64,000 nt of DNA from Verrucomicrobiia bacterium (GCA_035765895.1 DASTWL010000047.1:1-64000); one strand, 5' to 3'; positions 1 to 7,373 are shown, numbered from the stretch's first letter. The notes: generated by a model from the letters alone, not told the origin. Made by a program: numbers and translations.

Positions 1-240
1 CAACTCGCATGGCACTTGGGCGCGGCGCAATCGGACATCGCCTTCCTTGAGGCCGAGAACATTGATTGGGAGCACAACTTCATTTCGTTCGCGCGCAAGA
101 AGACCGGCTCAATCGCCATCATGCGCTTCGATGAAGACGTGTCCGACGTAACGTCCGTCGAATTATCCGCGCATCTTCAGGTGAACTATCCGGCCAATAG
201 CCGGGTATATTCGGCCAGCATCCGGGTAATGGACGGATAG
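1..240 (+). pseudogene. Tyrosine recombinase (phage integrase) remnant
   Basis: The reading frame is open from base 1, so the gene begins outside the window. It starts QLAWHLGAAQSDIAFLEAEN and continues through ENIDWEHNFISFARKKTG. This is the layout of the first part of the tyrosine-recombinase catalytic domain, where a G-A/M-R-x-x-E-x-x-L stretch is followed by a (D/N)IDWE...I...KTG beta-hairpin. The expected arginine and glutamate positions are degraded. After about residue 45 the homology stops and the frame runs into an 11-12 bp periodic repeat that ends it at 238-240. No H-x-x-R box or catalytic tyrosine follows. It is read as a dead integrase truncated by the repeat, possibly the left-end relic of the island. 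Confidence 0.55.
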
Positions 241-350
241 CGTCCGAGCCGATGCTGGCGAATGTCCGGCACGATGTCCGCAGCCGCATTCAGTCCATGC
301 CCACGGAATGTCCGCGCAGCATCCGCTCAACGTCCGATGAATCGTCCGGG
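140..350. repeat. Degenerate 11-12 bp periodic TCCG repeat
   Basis: TCCG tetramers start at 142, 154, 166, 189, 221, 243, 265, 277, 311, 322, 333 and 345. The gaps (12, 12, 23, 32, 22, 22, 12, 34, 11, 11, 12) are all near multiples of 11-12. Missing positions usually carry one-base variants (GCCG near 200, TCGG at 211, ACGG near 233). The units outside TCCG are not conserved, so this is phased rather than a true tandem array. It overlaps the dead end of the integrase remnant and does not look coding. Confidence 0.6.
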
Positions 351-555
351 CAATGGCCATCCATAAGTTGCATGCCGCCCTGGCAGATGGAAGGAACCAG
401 CGTGGCGGCCTTGCAATTACCGTGTGATGTGCCGACGCGCACACCGGCGTATCTGGGTCAAGCTGGTTTTGCCACTCCTCTGTCGAAGGGAGGTTAGGCG
501 GGGGCGAGGCGTGCGTGCGCGATGTGGGGCAACCAAGTGGCGATCCCACGGGATG

Positions 556-815
556 CTATTTGTTGTAGAACAGGGTGCAGAAGATGACGATGGCGGTTCC
601 TCCTTCAGTGGCAGCGCAATTACACTCCAGTAAAGGCGCAGCGGCTCCGCGGACGTCCTGGCTGCAGGTAAGAACAGGAGCAGTGTGTCGGTGAAACTGG
701 CCACCATGCTAAACAGTGAGAGGATCAGCCCGATGGAAACGGCGGCCGGCAGGACTACCGCCAGACGGGTCCCAAACACGGCTTTCCACCAGGCAAAAGG
801 CGTCTTAATTTTCAT
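556..815 (-). pseudogene. DUF502 membrane protein, truncated and frameshifted copy
   Basis: The N-terminus (MKIKTPFAWWKAVFG, then TRLAVVLPAAVSIGLILSLF) matches the intact DUF502 protein encoded at 15022-15735, which begins MQVFFARWKVAFLTGLAVIL. Both share the loop before LYW. After LYWSVIALP the frame loses similarity. A one-base shift gives a short hydrophobic tail that stops at 556-558, so the conserved second half of the family (about 150 residues) is missing. It follows the DUF3185-like gene on the same strand and would be the last member of the BON-led operon. Most likely a decayed paralogue; a tiny expressed membrane peptide cannot be excluded. Confidence 0.6.
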
Positions 816-905
816 GTGCCGGGCCGTTTGTCTTTCATGACCTCACCCCGGCGGTGTGACGCAAGCGACAGCGGATTCGGGCGGCACTGGTTTCGCCCCC
901 GCTTC

Positions 906-1122
906 TCAGACCCGCTTGAGCCGCAACACCAGCAACACGACTCCGCCGACGAGCATCAGCGCACCGACGACAGGCGGGATGAAATGGTTGTCGGTGGTCT
1001 CAATGTGCATCCCGAGAAAGTCGATTGGTTTGCCTGGCGTCTTAAAATGGACGCCCCGAGTAGGCGAGCACCACGATGCCAAGCGCAATCAAGATCACGG
1101 CAGCAATGGGTTTTACCTTCAT
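906..1122 (-). pseudogene. Small two-TM membrane protein (DUF3185-like), one-base frameshift
   Basis: From the ATG at 1122 the frame reads MKVKPIAAVILIALGIVVLAYSG, a first membrane helix, and then hits TAA. One frame over it continues HFKTPGKPIDFLGMHIETTD, then a second helix (PPVVGALMLVGGVVLLVLRL), and stops at 906. Removing one C from the CCCC run at 1054-1057 restores a single protein of about 71 residues with the usual helix - beta-rich loop - helix layout. The lesion is therefore a single-base insertion, either real or a homopolymer read error. It lies between the Lmo0937-like gene and the DUF502 remnant in a stress operon. The family name is a judgement from pattern. Confidence 0.65.
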
Positions 1123-1160
1123 AATGGTGATTCAATCCCTGTGCTTCGGACGACCGGGAC

Positions 1161-1313
1161 TTAACTCAACCGCCGACGGCCAAACAGGAAGTCGACGAGG
1201 ATCATGATGACCGCCAGCACCAGCAGGAGGTGAATGAACGAACCCATCGTGTAGCCAGTGAGCAGACCGAGCAGCCACAAGACGACCAAGACAATCGCAA
1301 TGGTGTATAACAT
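1161..1313 (-). CDS. Lmo0937-family small membrane protein
   Basis: A 50-residue protein beginning MLYTIAIVLVVLWLLGLLTG and ending FGRRRLS. It has two hydrophobic helices separated by a short GYTMGSFIH turn and a basic tail. This is the typical shape and length of Lmo0937-type proteins, uncharacterised inner-membrane peptides common in stress islands of soil bacteria. It sits between the BON-domain gene upstream and the DUF3185-like gene downstream on the same strand with no promoter palindrome of its own. It is therefore probably transcribed from the site at 2273-2317. Confidence 0.8.
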   Translation of the reverse strand: MLYTIAIVLVVLWLLGLLTGYTMGSFIHLLLVLAVIMILVDFLFGRRRLS

Positions 1314-1397
1314 GGTTTTCTTCTTTCCATTGGCCTTGGATCACTGCCAGCGGGTGCATTTTCCGCACGCCGATGGCAATGAGGGTCAGACTGGATT

Positions 1398-2234
1398 TCA
1401 GTTGCCGACAATTCTCAGGTTCGTCGCCGGGGCAACGGGAGAAATCCACGCCGACACTGGCGCCGCGATCGTCATGTTGTTAATCACGCTGGTCACTCCG
1501 TTGATGTCGTTGACCAGCTTGGTGACGAGACTCTTTTCGGCGGAATTCCTGGCGATGCCGCTGACCGTAACCACGCCATCCGTCGTCTCGACCTTCGTCT
1601 TCAGGGCGCTGGTCGAGTGGTGCGACAGCAACTCCGACTTGACCTGGGCCGTAATGGAGGCGTCGTCAATCTTGTCGCCGATCGTTTCCTTCACCGGGGC
1701 TTCCGCCTTGTCAATCGTCATGTCGTTTTTCACGGATTTGACGCCTTCAACATCACTGGCGTATTCGGTGGTCAGTTCCTTTTGGGCCAGACTGGAGGCC
1801 TCGCCGCTCAGGGTGACGACGCCGTCGGCCACATTTACATCCGTTTTGGTGGCCCTCACGTTGCGATGGAACAGGAGCGTGGTTTTCACCTTCGTGCCCA
1901 GCCAGGCATCCGAATGTTCAGCGGGGCCTTCCCCTTTAACGGTCAGTTGATTGTCCACGCTGGTAACGCCGGGCAGACTTTCAACGGTGTCTTCGGCCAG
2001 CGATTTGTGGTTCGCTTCGGCAACGGTTCCGGTCAAAGTAACGGCCCCATCCTTGGACTCGGTCTTGATGGCATCGTCCTTGAGGTAGGTTTTGAACACA
2101 TAGGACTTGCTGGCGGATGCCTCGATGCGGTCGTCCGTATCAGAGGCGCGCAACGAGGTGGTGGCCACCAACAGGGCGCCCGTGGCTACGAGGAGTGCGA
2201 GCGGATAGATTCGTTTCATAGGGTGCTTTGTCAT
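1398..2234 (-). CDS. Periplasmic triple BON-domain protein (OsmY-like)
   Basis: 278 residues. An N-terminal signal peptide (basic MKRIYPLALLVATGALLVATT) is followed by three BON repeats at about residues 45-105, 110-175 and 185-255. Each repeat has the pattern V.....DGVVTLSG.......K......V.GV.SV.N. BON domains bind phospholipid surfaces, and OsmY-type proteins protect the envelope under osmotic stress, so an envelope-protection role is inferred. Two starts are possible: MTK (2234), preceded by a purine-rich AGAGAAAGA, or MKR five codons later. It is first in the operon that runs on to Lmo0937-like, DUF3185-like and DUF502 genes. Confidence 0.88.
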   Translation of the reverse strand: MTKHPMKRIYPLALLVATGALLVATTSLRASDTDDRIEASASKSYVFKTYLKDDAIKTESKDGAVTLTGTVAEANHKSLAEDTVESLPGVTSVDNQLTVKGEGPAEHSDAWLGTKVKTTLLFHRNVRATKTDVNVADGVVTLSGEASSLAQKELTTEYASDVEGVKSVKNDMTIDKAEAPVKETIGDKIDDASITAQVKSELLSHHSTSALKTKVETTDGVVTVSGIARNSAEKSLVTKLVNDINGVTSVINNMTIAAPVSAWISPVAPATNLRIVGN

Positions 2235-2272
2235 TCTTTCTCTTGAGGAGTTTTGGTTTTACCGACAGATAC

Positions 2273-2317
2273 ACGCTACTCAGCGAGCCAGCCATCCGCT
2301 ATGGGGTGTAACCCTAC
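2273..2317 (-). promoter_or_regulatory. Palindrome promoter site A (BON operon)
   Basis: Read on the minus strand: GTAGGGT-TAC-ACCCCAT (2301-2317), then 20 bases after CATAG, then the -10-like hexamer TAGCGT at 2273-2278. The predicted start is near 2266, giving a leader of about 32 bases before the BON ATG. One of thirteen copies in the window. Confidence 0.75.
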
Positions 2318-2382
2318 CAAGGAGCTGAACTCGAACTTCCGGCTCAAACCCGGGGGCACAGCCCGGCGGAGCCGCAACCAAA

Positions 2383-2455
2383 GGAGCGCGAGTCGCCGAG
2401 TCCGCCAGTGCGAGTTTCGTCCGAGTTGTCTCGCGGACTCGGCGGTCCGCGCTCC
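2383..2455. repeat. Imperfect 23-bp inverted repeat
   Basis: The arms at 2383-2405 and 2433-2455 pair over 23 bases with three mismatches around a 27-base loop; both arms carry CGCCGAGTCCGC or its complement. It lies between the mlaD-like stop codon (2485) and promoter site A, so it could end or stabilise the mlaE-mlaD transcript. There is no T-run on either side, so it is not a canonical terminator. It resembles dispersed REP-like palindromes. The rest of 2318-2484 shows no gene. Confidence 0.6.
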
Positions 2456-2484
2456 TGACAAATCCTCGCGCCGCATGGACGTGG

Positions 2485-3537
2485 TTATCGTGTAAAATCG
2501 CGCGGCGAGCGAAACGTGTTTACCGGCTGCTTTTGCGGTGCGACGGGTTCGTAGGGCGGATGGAGGCGCGGCGGGTTCGTTTTGTTCACATATTTGCGGA
2601 GGAGCCAGTGGCGTTGCATGGCTTCGATCAACCGCTCCAGTTCGCGCATTGAGGACTGCGTTTGCTCGACGAGGCCGGGCAGATCCTTCGCCTCGTTGGC
2701 CACGGCATCGGTGATTTCCGGGAGGCGGGTTGTGCCGGCCTGGATGTTCGCAACGGCAACATTCAGGTTGGTCACCACCCCGCGCAATTCGCCCATCGCT
2801 TCATTCGCCCGCGTCAGGAACTCCCGCGCGTCGTTGGCAATGGCGTCATTGGTGATCAACTGGCCGGCCGTGCCTTTGCCGGCCTCAACACCCGCCGCCA
2901 TTTTGTCCAAGCGAATCGCGAGCTGATCCAGGTGTTGACGGGTTTCGCCCAGGTCCGCCCCCAGCTTGGTCCAGGTATCCAGTCCGCCGTTCACCTTCTT
3001 CAACACGAGCATCGCCTCGGCGCGGACTTGCTCAACGGCCGCTTCCAGCGCGCTCTGAAATTGATCTTTGCACACAATGGATGCGTTTCTTTCCGGGAGC
3101 GGTTGGCCCTCGCCGCGGCTGATTTCAAAAAACGAATCGCCCGCCACGCCAAATTTCTTTTTGACTACCGCCGACGAGTCCGCGCGCACGAACCGGAAGA
3201 AGTCGCGCCGGATGTTCGCTTTGGCTTCCATGCCGCCTTTCTCATCCACCAAAACGTCAGAAACAGTGCCCACGAGCGTGCCCAGAAAGTAAACCTCCGA
3301 GCCTTGCCGGATGCCCGCTGCCCCGGTTTCGGGCAAAACGATCCGCAACGTGACATTGCTTTTGAACCAGCGCTGGCTGCGGCCCGTCCACACCACGGCG
3401 GCGATCAGCACCGCGACCACCACGAGCACGAGCGTCCCGGTGATTTCGTTGACGTGCCGGAATTTGAAGCGATCTGCCAGCCGCCGGCTTCGGTCATCAC
3501 GGGGCGAAGGTTCAGGGGCGTTAATCGTTTCGTTCAT
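2485..3537 (-). CDS. MlaD-like MCE-domain lipid transport protein
   Basis: 350 residues. A cytoplasmic basic stretch is followed by one membrane helix at about 31-50 (EITGTLVLVVVAVLIAAVVW), an MCE domain at about 58-140 (VTLRIVLPETGAAGIRQGSE, then V.FLGTLVGTVSDVLVDEKG), and a long helical region with hydrophobic spacing to about residue 310. MCE proteins form a hexameric ring that shuttles phospholipids between membranes together with an MlaE permease and an MlaF ATPase. The permease gene ends two bases upstream, so the two are an operon. No ATPase gene is present anywhere in the window. Start chosen at 3537 (MNETINAPEP), directly after the permease stop. Confidence 0.85.
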   Translation of the reverse strand: MNETINAPEPSPRDDRSRRLADRFKFRHVNEITGTLVLVVVAVLIAAVVWTGRSQRWFKSNVTLRIVLPETGAAGIRQGSEVYFLGTLVGTVSDVLVDEKGGMEAKANIRRDFFRFVRADSSAVVKKKFGVAGDSFFEISRGEGQPLPERNASIVCKDQFQSALEAAVEQVRAEAMLVLKKVNGGLDTWTKLGADLGETRQHLDQLAIRLDKMAAGVEAGKGTAGQLITNDAIANDAREFLTRANEAMGELRGVVTNLNVAVANIQAGTTRLPEITDAVANEAKDLPGLVEQTQSSMRELERLIEAMQRHWLLRKYVNKTNPPRLHPPYEPVAPQKQPVNTFRSPRDFTR

Positions 3538-3539
3538 GG

Positions 3540-4376
3540 TCACAGGTAGGTCAGCAGTGAGACCACGGCGGAGATGACAAACAGCCCGGCGACGGAGCGG
3601 GTGAGTGCCTGTTGCGTGGCCCGCGGGATTCTCGCGTCCGACGCGCCGACCCCGAGCCCGCCGATGCAGCAAGTTGCAGCCGCGAACAGGGCGGGCAGGA
3701 TGCTTTTGGCCAGGATATTGAGAATGTCCTTGGGTTGAACCGCGCCGGAAATGGTGTCCGCAAACAACAGCACATCCCGGCTGCCGGCGCCCAGCCACGC
3801 CGCGAACAGGTAACCGCTGGCGAACGCGATCAGGATGAACAGGATCGTCAGGCAAAACGCGGACGCCGCCATGCCCAGCACGCGCGGCAGGACCAGATGT
3901 GTGAATGGATCGCGGCCCTGGGCCTCCAACTCGCGCACACCGCCATTGATCTGGAGAACGCCCAGTTCGGTCGCCATCGAACTGCCGCTGCGGATGATAA
4001 CGATGAGGATGATCAGCAGCGGGCCGAGTTCGCGGGCCACGACGGCCACCAACAGAGGTCCGAGCAGTTGCGATTGCCCCAGTTCGCCCGCCCAGAAAGT
4101 GAGCTGCACGACCACCGAGATGCCGACGAATACGGCCACGGCACTGACAAACCAGAGCGGTTCGACGCCAATGGCCAGCACCTGCCGCGCGAAAGCCCTC
4201 CGCACCGGGCGCACCCAGCAACGCGGTCGAAGGCACACGCACAACACGGTGCCGATCACCGCCGCCGTGTGTCGCAGCTCATCCCATTGCGCCAAAACTT
4301 CCGCGCCCAATCTGCCGGGGAGGCGCAGGGGAGAAGTCCAGAATGAGCCAACAACTTTGGACGCTTCCGTGGGCAC
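3540..4376 (-). CDS. MlaE-family ABC permease
   Basis: 278 residues with about five or six hydrophobic helices. The family core is clear: QLTFWAGELGQSQLLGPLL, then RELGPLLIILIVIIRSGSSM, ATELGVLQINGGVRELEAQG (the coupling-helix region of MlaE permeases), and the closing VGASDARIPRATQQALTRSV. It would form the membrane pore of a phospholipid transporter with the MCE protein encoded immediately downstream. It begins 12 bases after the entericidin stop codon, so the order entericidin-mlaE-mlaD reads as one stress-controlled operon behind promoter site B. The absence of an adjacent mlaF is unusual; the ATPase may be elsewhere on the chromosome. Confidence 0.88.
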   Translation of the reverse strand: MPTEASKVVGSFWTSPLRLPGRLGAEVLAQWDELRHTAAVIGTVLCVCLRPRCWVRPVRRAFARQVLAIGVEPLWFVSAVAVFVGISVVVQLTFWAGELGQSQLLGPLLVAVVARELGPLLIILIVIIRSGSSMATELGVLQINGGVRELEAQGRDPFTHLVLPRVLGMAASAFCLTILFILIAFASGYLFAAWLGAGSRDVLLFADTISGAVQPKDILNILAKSILPALFAAATCCIGGLGVGASDARIPRATQQALTRSVAGLFVISAVVSLLTYL

Positions 4377-4388
4377 GGTGGGCCGTGG

Positions 4389-4532
4389 TTATTGGGTGCC
4401 GTGCTGAATTCCCTGGCCGGCATCCTGCATATCTTCGCCGAAGCCGTGAGCCGTATGGCAGCCCGTGCTAACGAAGGCCAGCACCGCGGTGAGACAGAAA
4501 AGAACGATGATGCGTTTGAATGATGAGGTCAT
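4389..4532 (-). CDS. Entericidin-type small lipoprotein
   Basis: 47 residues: a basic start, a hydrophobic core and a lipobox (FVSTGC, Cys25), then a short hydrophilic tail (HTAHGFGEDMQDAGQGIQHG). This is the EcnA/EcnB architecture: tiny lipoproteins induced in stationary phase or by envelope stress, with a GxDxxxxGxxI signature after the cysteine. It lies 66 bases downstream of palindrome B and immediately upstream of mlaE and mlaD. Too short for default gene callers. Confidence 0.85.
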   Translation of the reverse strand: MTSSFKRIIVLFCLTAVLAFVSTGCHTAHGFGEDMQDAGQGIQHGTQ

Positions 4533-4570
4533 AATTGTTCCTTGGTTACATTGGGTTTGCTGACTGGATC

Positions 4571-4615
4571 AGGTTAGCCCTCCGTGTCACGCTTCACTAT
4601 GGGGTAAAACCCTAC
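4571..4615 (-). promoter_or_regulatory. Palindrome promoter site B (entericidin-mlaE-mlaD)
   Basis: Minus strand GTAGGGT-TTT-ACCCCAT (4599-4615), 20-base spacer after CATAG, -10-like TAACCT at 4571-4576. Predicted start near 4564; leader of about 32 bases to the entericidin ATG, the same as at site A. Confidence 0.75.
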
Positions 4616-4675
4616 CGTGGATGGGTCAGGGCAATCCGTTTGAAGCCCGCTTCGCGATCCCGGTTGGCCTGGCAG

Positions 4676-4777
4676 TTAACGGAACAACAGAACCAAAACG
4701 ACGATGACCAGCAGGAGTCCGACGCCGCCGCCGATATAGAGCGTGCTGGCCAGTATTGGTGTGAATAATATGGGCAT
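4676..4777 (-). CDS. 33-residue single-TM peptide
   Basis: The sequence begins MPILFTPILASTLYIGGGVG and ends LLLVIVVLVLLFR. It is essentially one membrane helix with a glycine-rich turn, like the short DUF3309-type or hydrophobic stress peptides of proteobacteria, although I cannot assign a family. Evidence that it is a real gene comes from context: it has its own palindrome (site C) and -10 at the standard spacing, giving a leader of about 45 bases, and the next gene on the strand is the entericidin operon with separate control. Confidence 0.6.
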   Translation of the reverse strand: MPILFTPILASTLYIGGGVGLLLVIVVLVLLFR

Positions 4778-4828
4778 AGTTTTGCTTTCGTATTGAACAG
4801 CGAGGCGTTCGCCGTCCTTTTTCGAATC

Positions 4829-4873
4829 ACGTTAAGTCGTGGGGTGGCCGTTAGCTATGGGGTGTTACCCCAT
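4829..4873 (-). promoter_or_regulatory. Palindrome promoter site C (33-residue peptide)
   Basis: A perfect 7-3-7 palindrome ATGGGGT-AAC-ACCCCAT at 4857-4873 (minus strand). The spacer after CATAG is 20 bases and the -10-like element is TAACGT at 4829-4834. The best-conserved copy in the window. Confidence 0.75.
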
Positions 4874-4992
4874 CAAGAGTTTGCTCGCTTTCCGGCGAGC
4901 CGCGCCGGCCCCAAGAGCCGTTGTGTGGACAGACGATAACTGCATGAAGAGAATGCCGCGCTTGGAGTGTTCGTAATCTCCTCCGGCTTCGT

Positions 4993-5439
4993 TCACGGCG
5001 CGATTTTATCGCTCACCCACTGGCGCGCTTGGTCGAACCCGTCCTTCAAATCTTCATACGCTTTTCTGGAACCCGCCTTGACGCTGTCCCAGGTGGACTC
5101 GTTGGCGTTCTTGGCCTGCTCCAGTTGCTGGTTCAGTTGGGCTGCTTTTTCTCGCAGCGCCTTCAGTTTGGGAGTGGCTTCGGCTTTGACCACGTCACTA
5201 GACTTTTCAATTTTGGCGGAGAGCGCATCCAGGTCCGTGTTAATTGCGGCCAGTTGCGCCTGCATTTTTGCGGTGAACTCCGCCTTCTGGGCGAAGGTGT
5301 AATCCTTCATGTCCTCCGTTGCGGCGGTGGTCTTTTCCTGGACCTGGTCGAGTTGTTGCGTGGTGGTTGCCGGTTTGTCGCAGCCCGCCATGACAGCGGC
5401 AGCGGCGAGGGTTGTTAGGAGCATGGTTGCTTGTTTCAT
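4993..5439 (-). CDS. Coiled-coil lipoprotein
   Basis: 148 residues from MKQATM (5439). A signal peptide with lipobox VMAGC (Cys about 19) is followed by an alpha-helical, Gln/Lys/Glu/Ala-rich body with hydrophobic heptads (LDALSAKIEKSSDVV, then LKALREKAAQLNQQLEQAKN) ending near VSDKIAP. It is probably outer-membrane anchored and rod-like, similar in style to apolipoprotein-like or YtxH/DUF883 stress proteins. An upstream in-frame ATG at 5466 is less likely because the signal peptide would not be N-terminal. Promoter site D lies 72 bases upstream. No enzymatic motif is visible. Confidence 0.75.
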   Translation of the reverse strand: MKQATMLLTTLAAAAVMAGCDKPATTTQQLDQVQEKTTAATEDMKDYTFAQKAEFTAKMQAQLAAINTDLDALSAKIEKSSDVVKAEATPKLKALREKAAQLNQQLEQAKNANESTWDSVKAGSRKAYEDLKDGFDQARQWVSDKIAP

Positions 5440-5478
5440 AAGTGTTCGTTCAACGGGGGGTTGCATTTCACTCGAACG

Positions 5479-5775
5479 TTACGCTACGTCCGGCGCGGGC
5501 GCCGGGCCATAGGGTGTAACCCCACCTCCCTGAGCCCCGTGCGGCAGGGCATCAGAGTTGCGCCCGGCCGGCGCAGACATCTTCCGGGCGGCGCGTGGCT
5601 GGGACATGTCCACGGAACCATGGAGCCCTTCCGCGCGGGTCAGTTCGAACCGGCGCAAAGCCAGACCAGCGCGGGAGTTGGAAGCAGCAACCGTGGCGAA
5701 GGCGTGTGGATACAGGGCGACCAGGGTTGTCAGGGTGCTTTCCTGGTCTGACGGCGTTTTTTCTGAATTCATCAT
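5479..5775 (-). CDS. Small hypothetical protein behind site E
   Basis: The frame opens MMNSEKTPSDQESTLTTLVA and has a plausible folded part up to about residue 65 (PHAFATVAASNSRAG, then LALRRFELTRAEGLHGSVDM). The remainder is low complexity and reads through promoter site D of the downstream gene, which is unusual. The first ATG (5775) coincides almost exactly with the transcription start predicted from site E, so translation would be leaderless. No family recognised. The long 3' part may reflect a lost stop codon. Confidence 0.4.
   Translation of the reverse strand: MMNSEKTPSDQESTLTTLVALYPHAFATVAASNSRAGLALRRFELTRAEGLHGSVDMSQPRAARKMSAPAGRNSDALPHGAQGGGVTPYGPAPAPDVA
5481..5525 (-). promoter_or_regulatory. 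Palindrome promoter site D (lipoprotein)
   Basis: Minus strand GTGGGGT-TAC-ACCCTAT (5509-5525), 20-base spacer, -10-like TAGCGT at 5481-5486, identical to the hexamer of site A. Leader of about 35 bases to the lipoprotein ATG at 5439. Confidence 0.72.
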
Positions 5776-5782
5776 CGCCCAT

Positions 5783-5828
5783 AGTTTGGCGGAAAGGCGC
5801 TCCCAATACCATGGGGTGTTCTCCCCAT
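5783..5828 (-). promoter_or_regulatory. Palindrome promoter site E
   Basis: Minus strand ATGGGG-AGAACA-CCCCAT (5811-5828), a perfect dyad with a six-base centre; 20-base spacer, -10-like CAAACT at 5783-5788. Shares the AGAACA centre with site I. The predicted start is at the ATG of the small gene at 5775. Confidence 0.6.
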
Positions 5829-5894
5829 GTTCACAACTCGCGCTGTGAGCGCTGCCGGGCCAACTGGGTCGTGGCCCGCCCGGCCAGCGCCGCA

Positions 5895-7373
5895 TTACAA
5901 CCCCAGCACGCGGCACGTCTTGCGGAAATGATGGCCGTAGATGGAGAGCGTGACCGCCAGCGGAAACAGCGTCGGACGCCGAAAAAAAGTCCAAAGGAGC
6001 AAACCCCAGTAGTGGAAACGCTCGCGGCCCAGGATGCCAAGCCGGATGCTTGCGTGCAGGAAGGCCATGAAATAGCGCCAGCTAAATGGCCCCGCATTTT
6101 TTGGGCGCTGATATTCGCGCAGAAATGTGCGAATCCGCTGGTAATACGGCCCGGGCGCATACAGGTATCCCATGAGACTCCGGTAGCCCGCCAGTAGCGT
6201 CTCCCGGTTCATTCGCGGAATGAAGTTGGTGGTCCCGTCCAGATTGTTGCCGGTGGTCGGACCGACCAGCCGCCCCTCGCCGTGCAATCGCTGATACAGC
6301 TTCGTGCCGGGGATGGCTTGCAGCAGGCCGACCATCGCCGTAACGATGCCGCTCGTTTGGATGAACTCGATCTGCCGCGCAAAGATCAAAGGCGTGTCGC
6401 TGTCAAAGCCCACGATGAACCCGCCCTGCACTTCCAAGCCCGCGCGCTGAATGCGTTTCACATCGGCCACCAGATCGCGCTGCTGGTTTTGCCGCTTGTG
6501 GCACTCGGCGAGACCCGCGTCCTCCGGCGTTTCGATGCCGATAAACACCTGGTTGAATCCCGCCTCCACCATCATCCGCATCAGCTCCGCATCGTCCGCC
6601 AGGTTGATGGACGCCTCAGTGAAGAACGGAGTGCCGCGCCGGCCCTGCTGCCACTGGATCAGCGCCGGCAGCAATTCCTCCCGGATCGCCCGCTTGTTGC
6701 CGATGAAATTGTCGTCCACGAAAAAGACCGCGCCGCGCCAGCCCGCCCGACGCAGTCCGTCCAGCTCGGCGATTACCTGGGCCGTCGTCTTCGTGCGCGG
6801 TCGATGGCCAAACATCGCCGTGACGTTGCAAAACTCGCAGTCAAACGGACAGCCACGCGAAAATTGCACGCTCATCGAGGCATAACGCCGCAGGTCCGCC
6901 AGCTCCCACAAGGGCGCAGGCGTCTGACGGATATCGGGGAATGCGAGGGAGGAATACACGCGCCGCGCCGTGCCCCGCTCGAAGTCGCGCAGAAACTCCG
7001 GCAGCGTCACCTCCGCCTCGTTCAACACGAAATGGTCAACGTCGGGAAATTGTTCGTGGCCCAGGGTGAAGAGCGGCCCGCCCGCCACAATGGTTTTGCC
7101 GGCCGCGTGGCAACGAGCGATGAGTTCATGCACCGAGTTTTGTTGGGCGATCATTCCGCTGATGAACACCACGTCTGCCCAGGCCAGATCTCGCGTGCGC
7201 AGGTGCCGCACGTTGACATCCACCAGACGCTTTTCCCAATCCGGCGGGAGCATCGCCGCCACAGTCAACAGCCCCAAGGGCGGCAGCGACGCTTTCTTGC
7301 GGATGAATTTCAGCGCGTGCTTGAAACTCCAGAACGTGTCCGGGAATTCCGGGTATAGCAGCAGGACGTTCAT
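5895..7373 (-). CDS. B12-binding radical SAM protein with DUF4070-type C-terminus
   Basis: 492 residues from MNVLLLYPEF (7373). An N-terminal cobalamin-binding Rossmann-like domain (about 1-140) is followed by a radical SAM core with the iron-sulfur motif C175-x3-C179-x2-C182 (SRGCPFDCEFCN), then a C-terminal region (about 290-440) of the DUF4070 kind. That subgroup includes HpnP-like hopanoid methylases and related C-methyltransferases, so methylation of an unreactive carbon in a lipid or secondary metabolite is the likely chemistry; the substrate cannot be told. An upstream start at 7412 would place translation upstream of the predicted transcription start of site F. No hopanoid or other biosynthetic genes are adjacent. 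Confidence 0.82.
   Translation of the reverse strand: MNVLLLYPEFPDTFWSFKHALKFIRKKASLPPLGLLTVAAMLPPDWEKRLVDVNVRHLRTRDLAWADVVFISGMIAQQNSVHELIARCHAAGKTIVAGGPLFTLGHEQFPDVDHFVLNEAEVTLPEFLRDFERGTARRVYSSLAFPDIRQTPAPLWELADLRRYASMSVQFSRGCPFDCEFCNVTAMFGHRPRTKTTAQVIAELDGLRRAGWRGAVFFVDDNFIGNKRAIREELLPALIQWQQGRRGTPFFTEASINLADDAELMRMMVEAGFNQVFIGIETPEDAGLAECHKRQNQQRDLVADVKRIQRAGLEVQGGFIVGFDSDTPLIFARQIEFIQTSGIVTAMVGLLQAIPGTKLYQRLHGEGRLVGPTTGNNLDGTTNFIPRMNRETLLAGYRSLMGYLYAPGPYYQRIRTFLREYQRPKNAGPFSWRYFMAFLHASIRLGILGRERFHYWGLLLWTFFRRPTLFPLAVTLSIYGHHFRKTCRVLGL

Noticed and set aside
140-350. CRISPR array
   Set aside because: Only a four-base core recurs at 11-12 bp spacing; there is no 24-40 base direct repeat and no spacer structure.
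2485-4242. A single 585-residue protein spanning mlaD and part of mlaE
   Set aside because: The N-terminal 230 residues are the out-of-frame shadow of the MlaE permease; the true MCE start is at 3537.
3540-4376. Sugar or amino-acid ABC permease
   Set aside because: The ELG(P/Q) and G-x-Q-Q/RSG-S segments belong to the MlaE family and an MCE gene follows directly.
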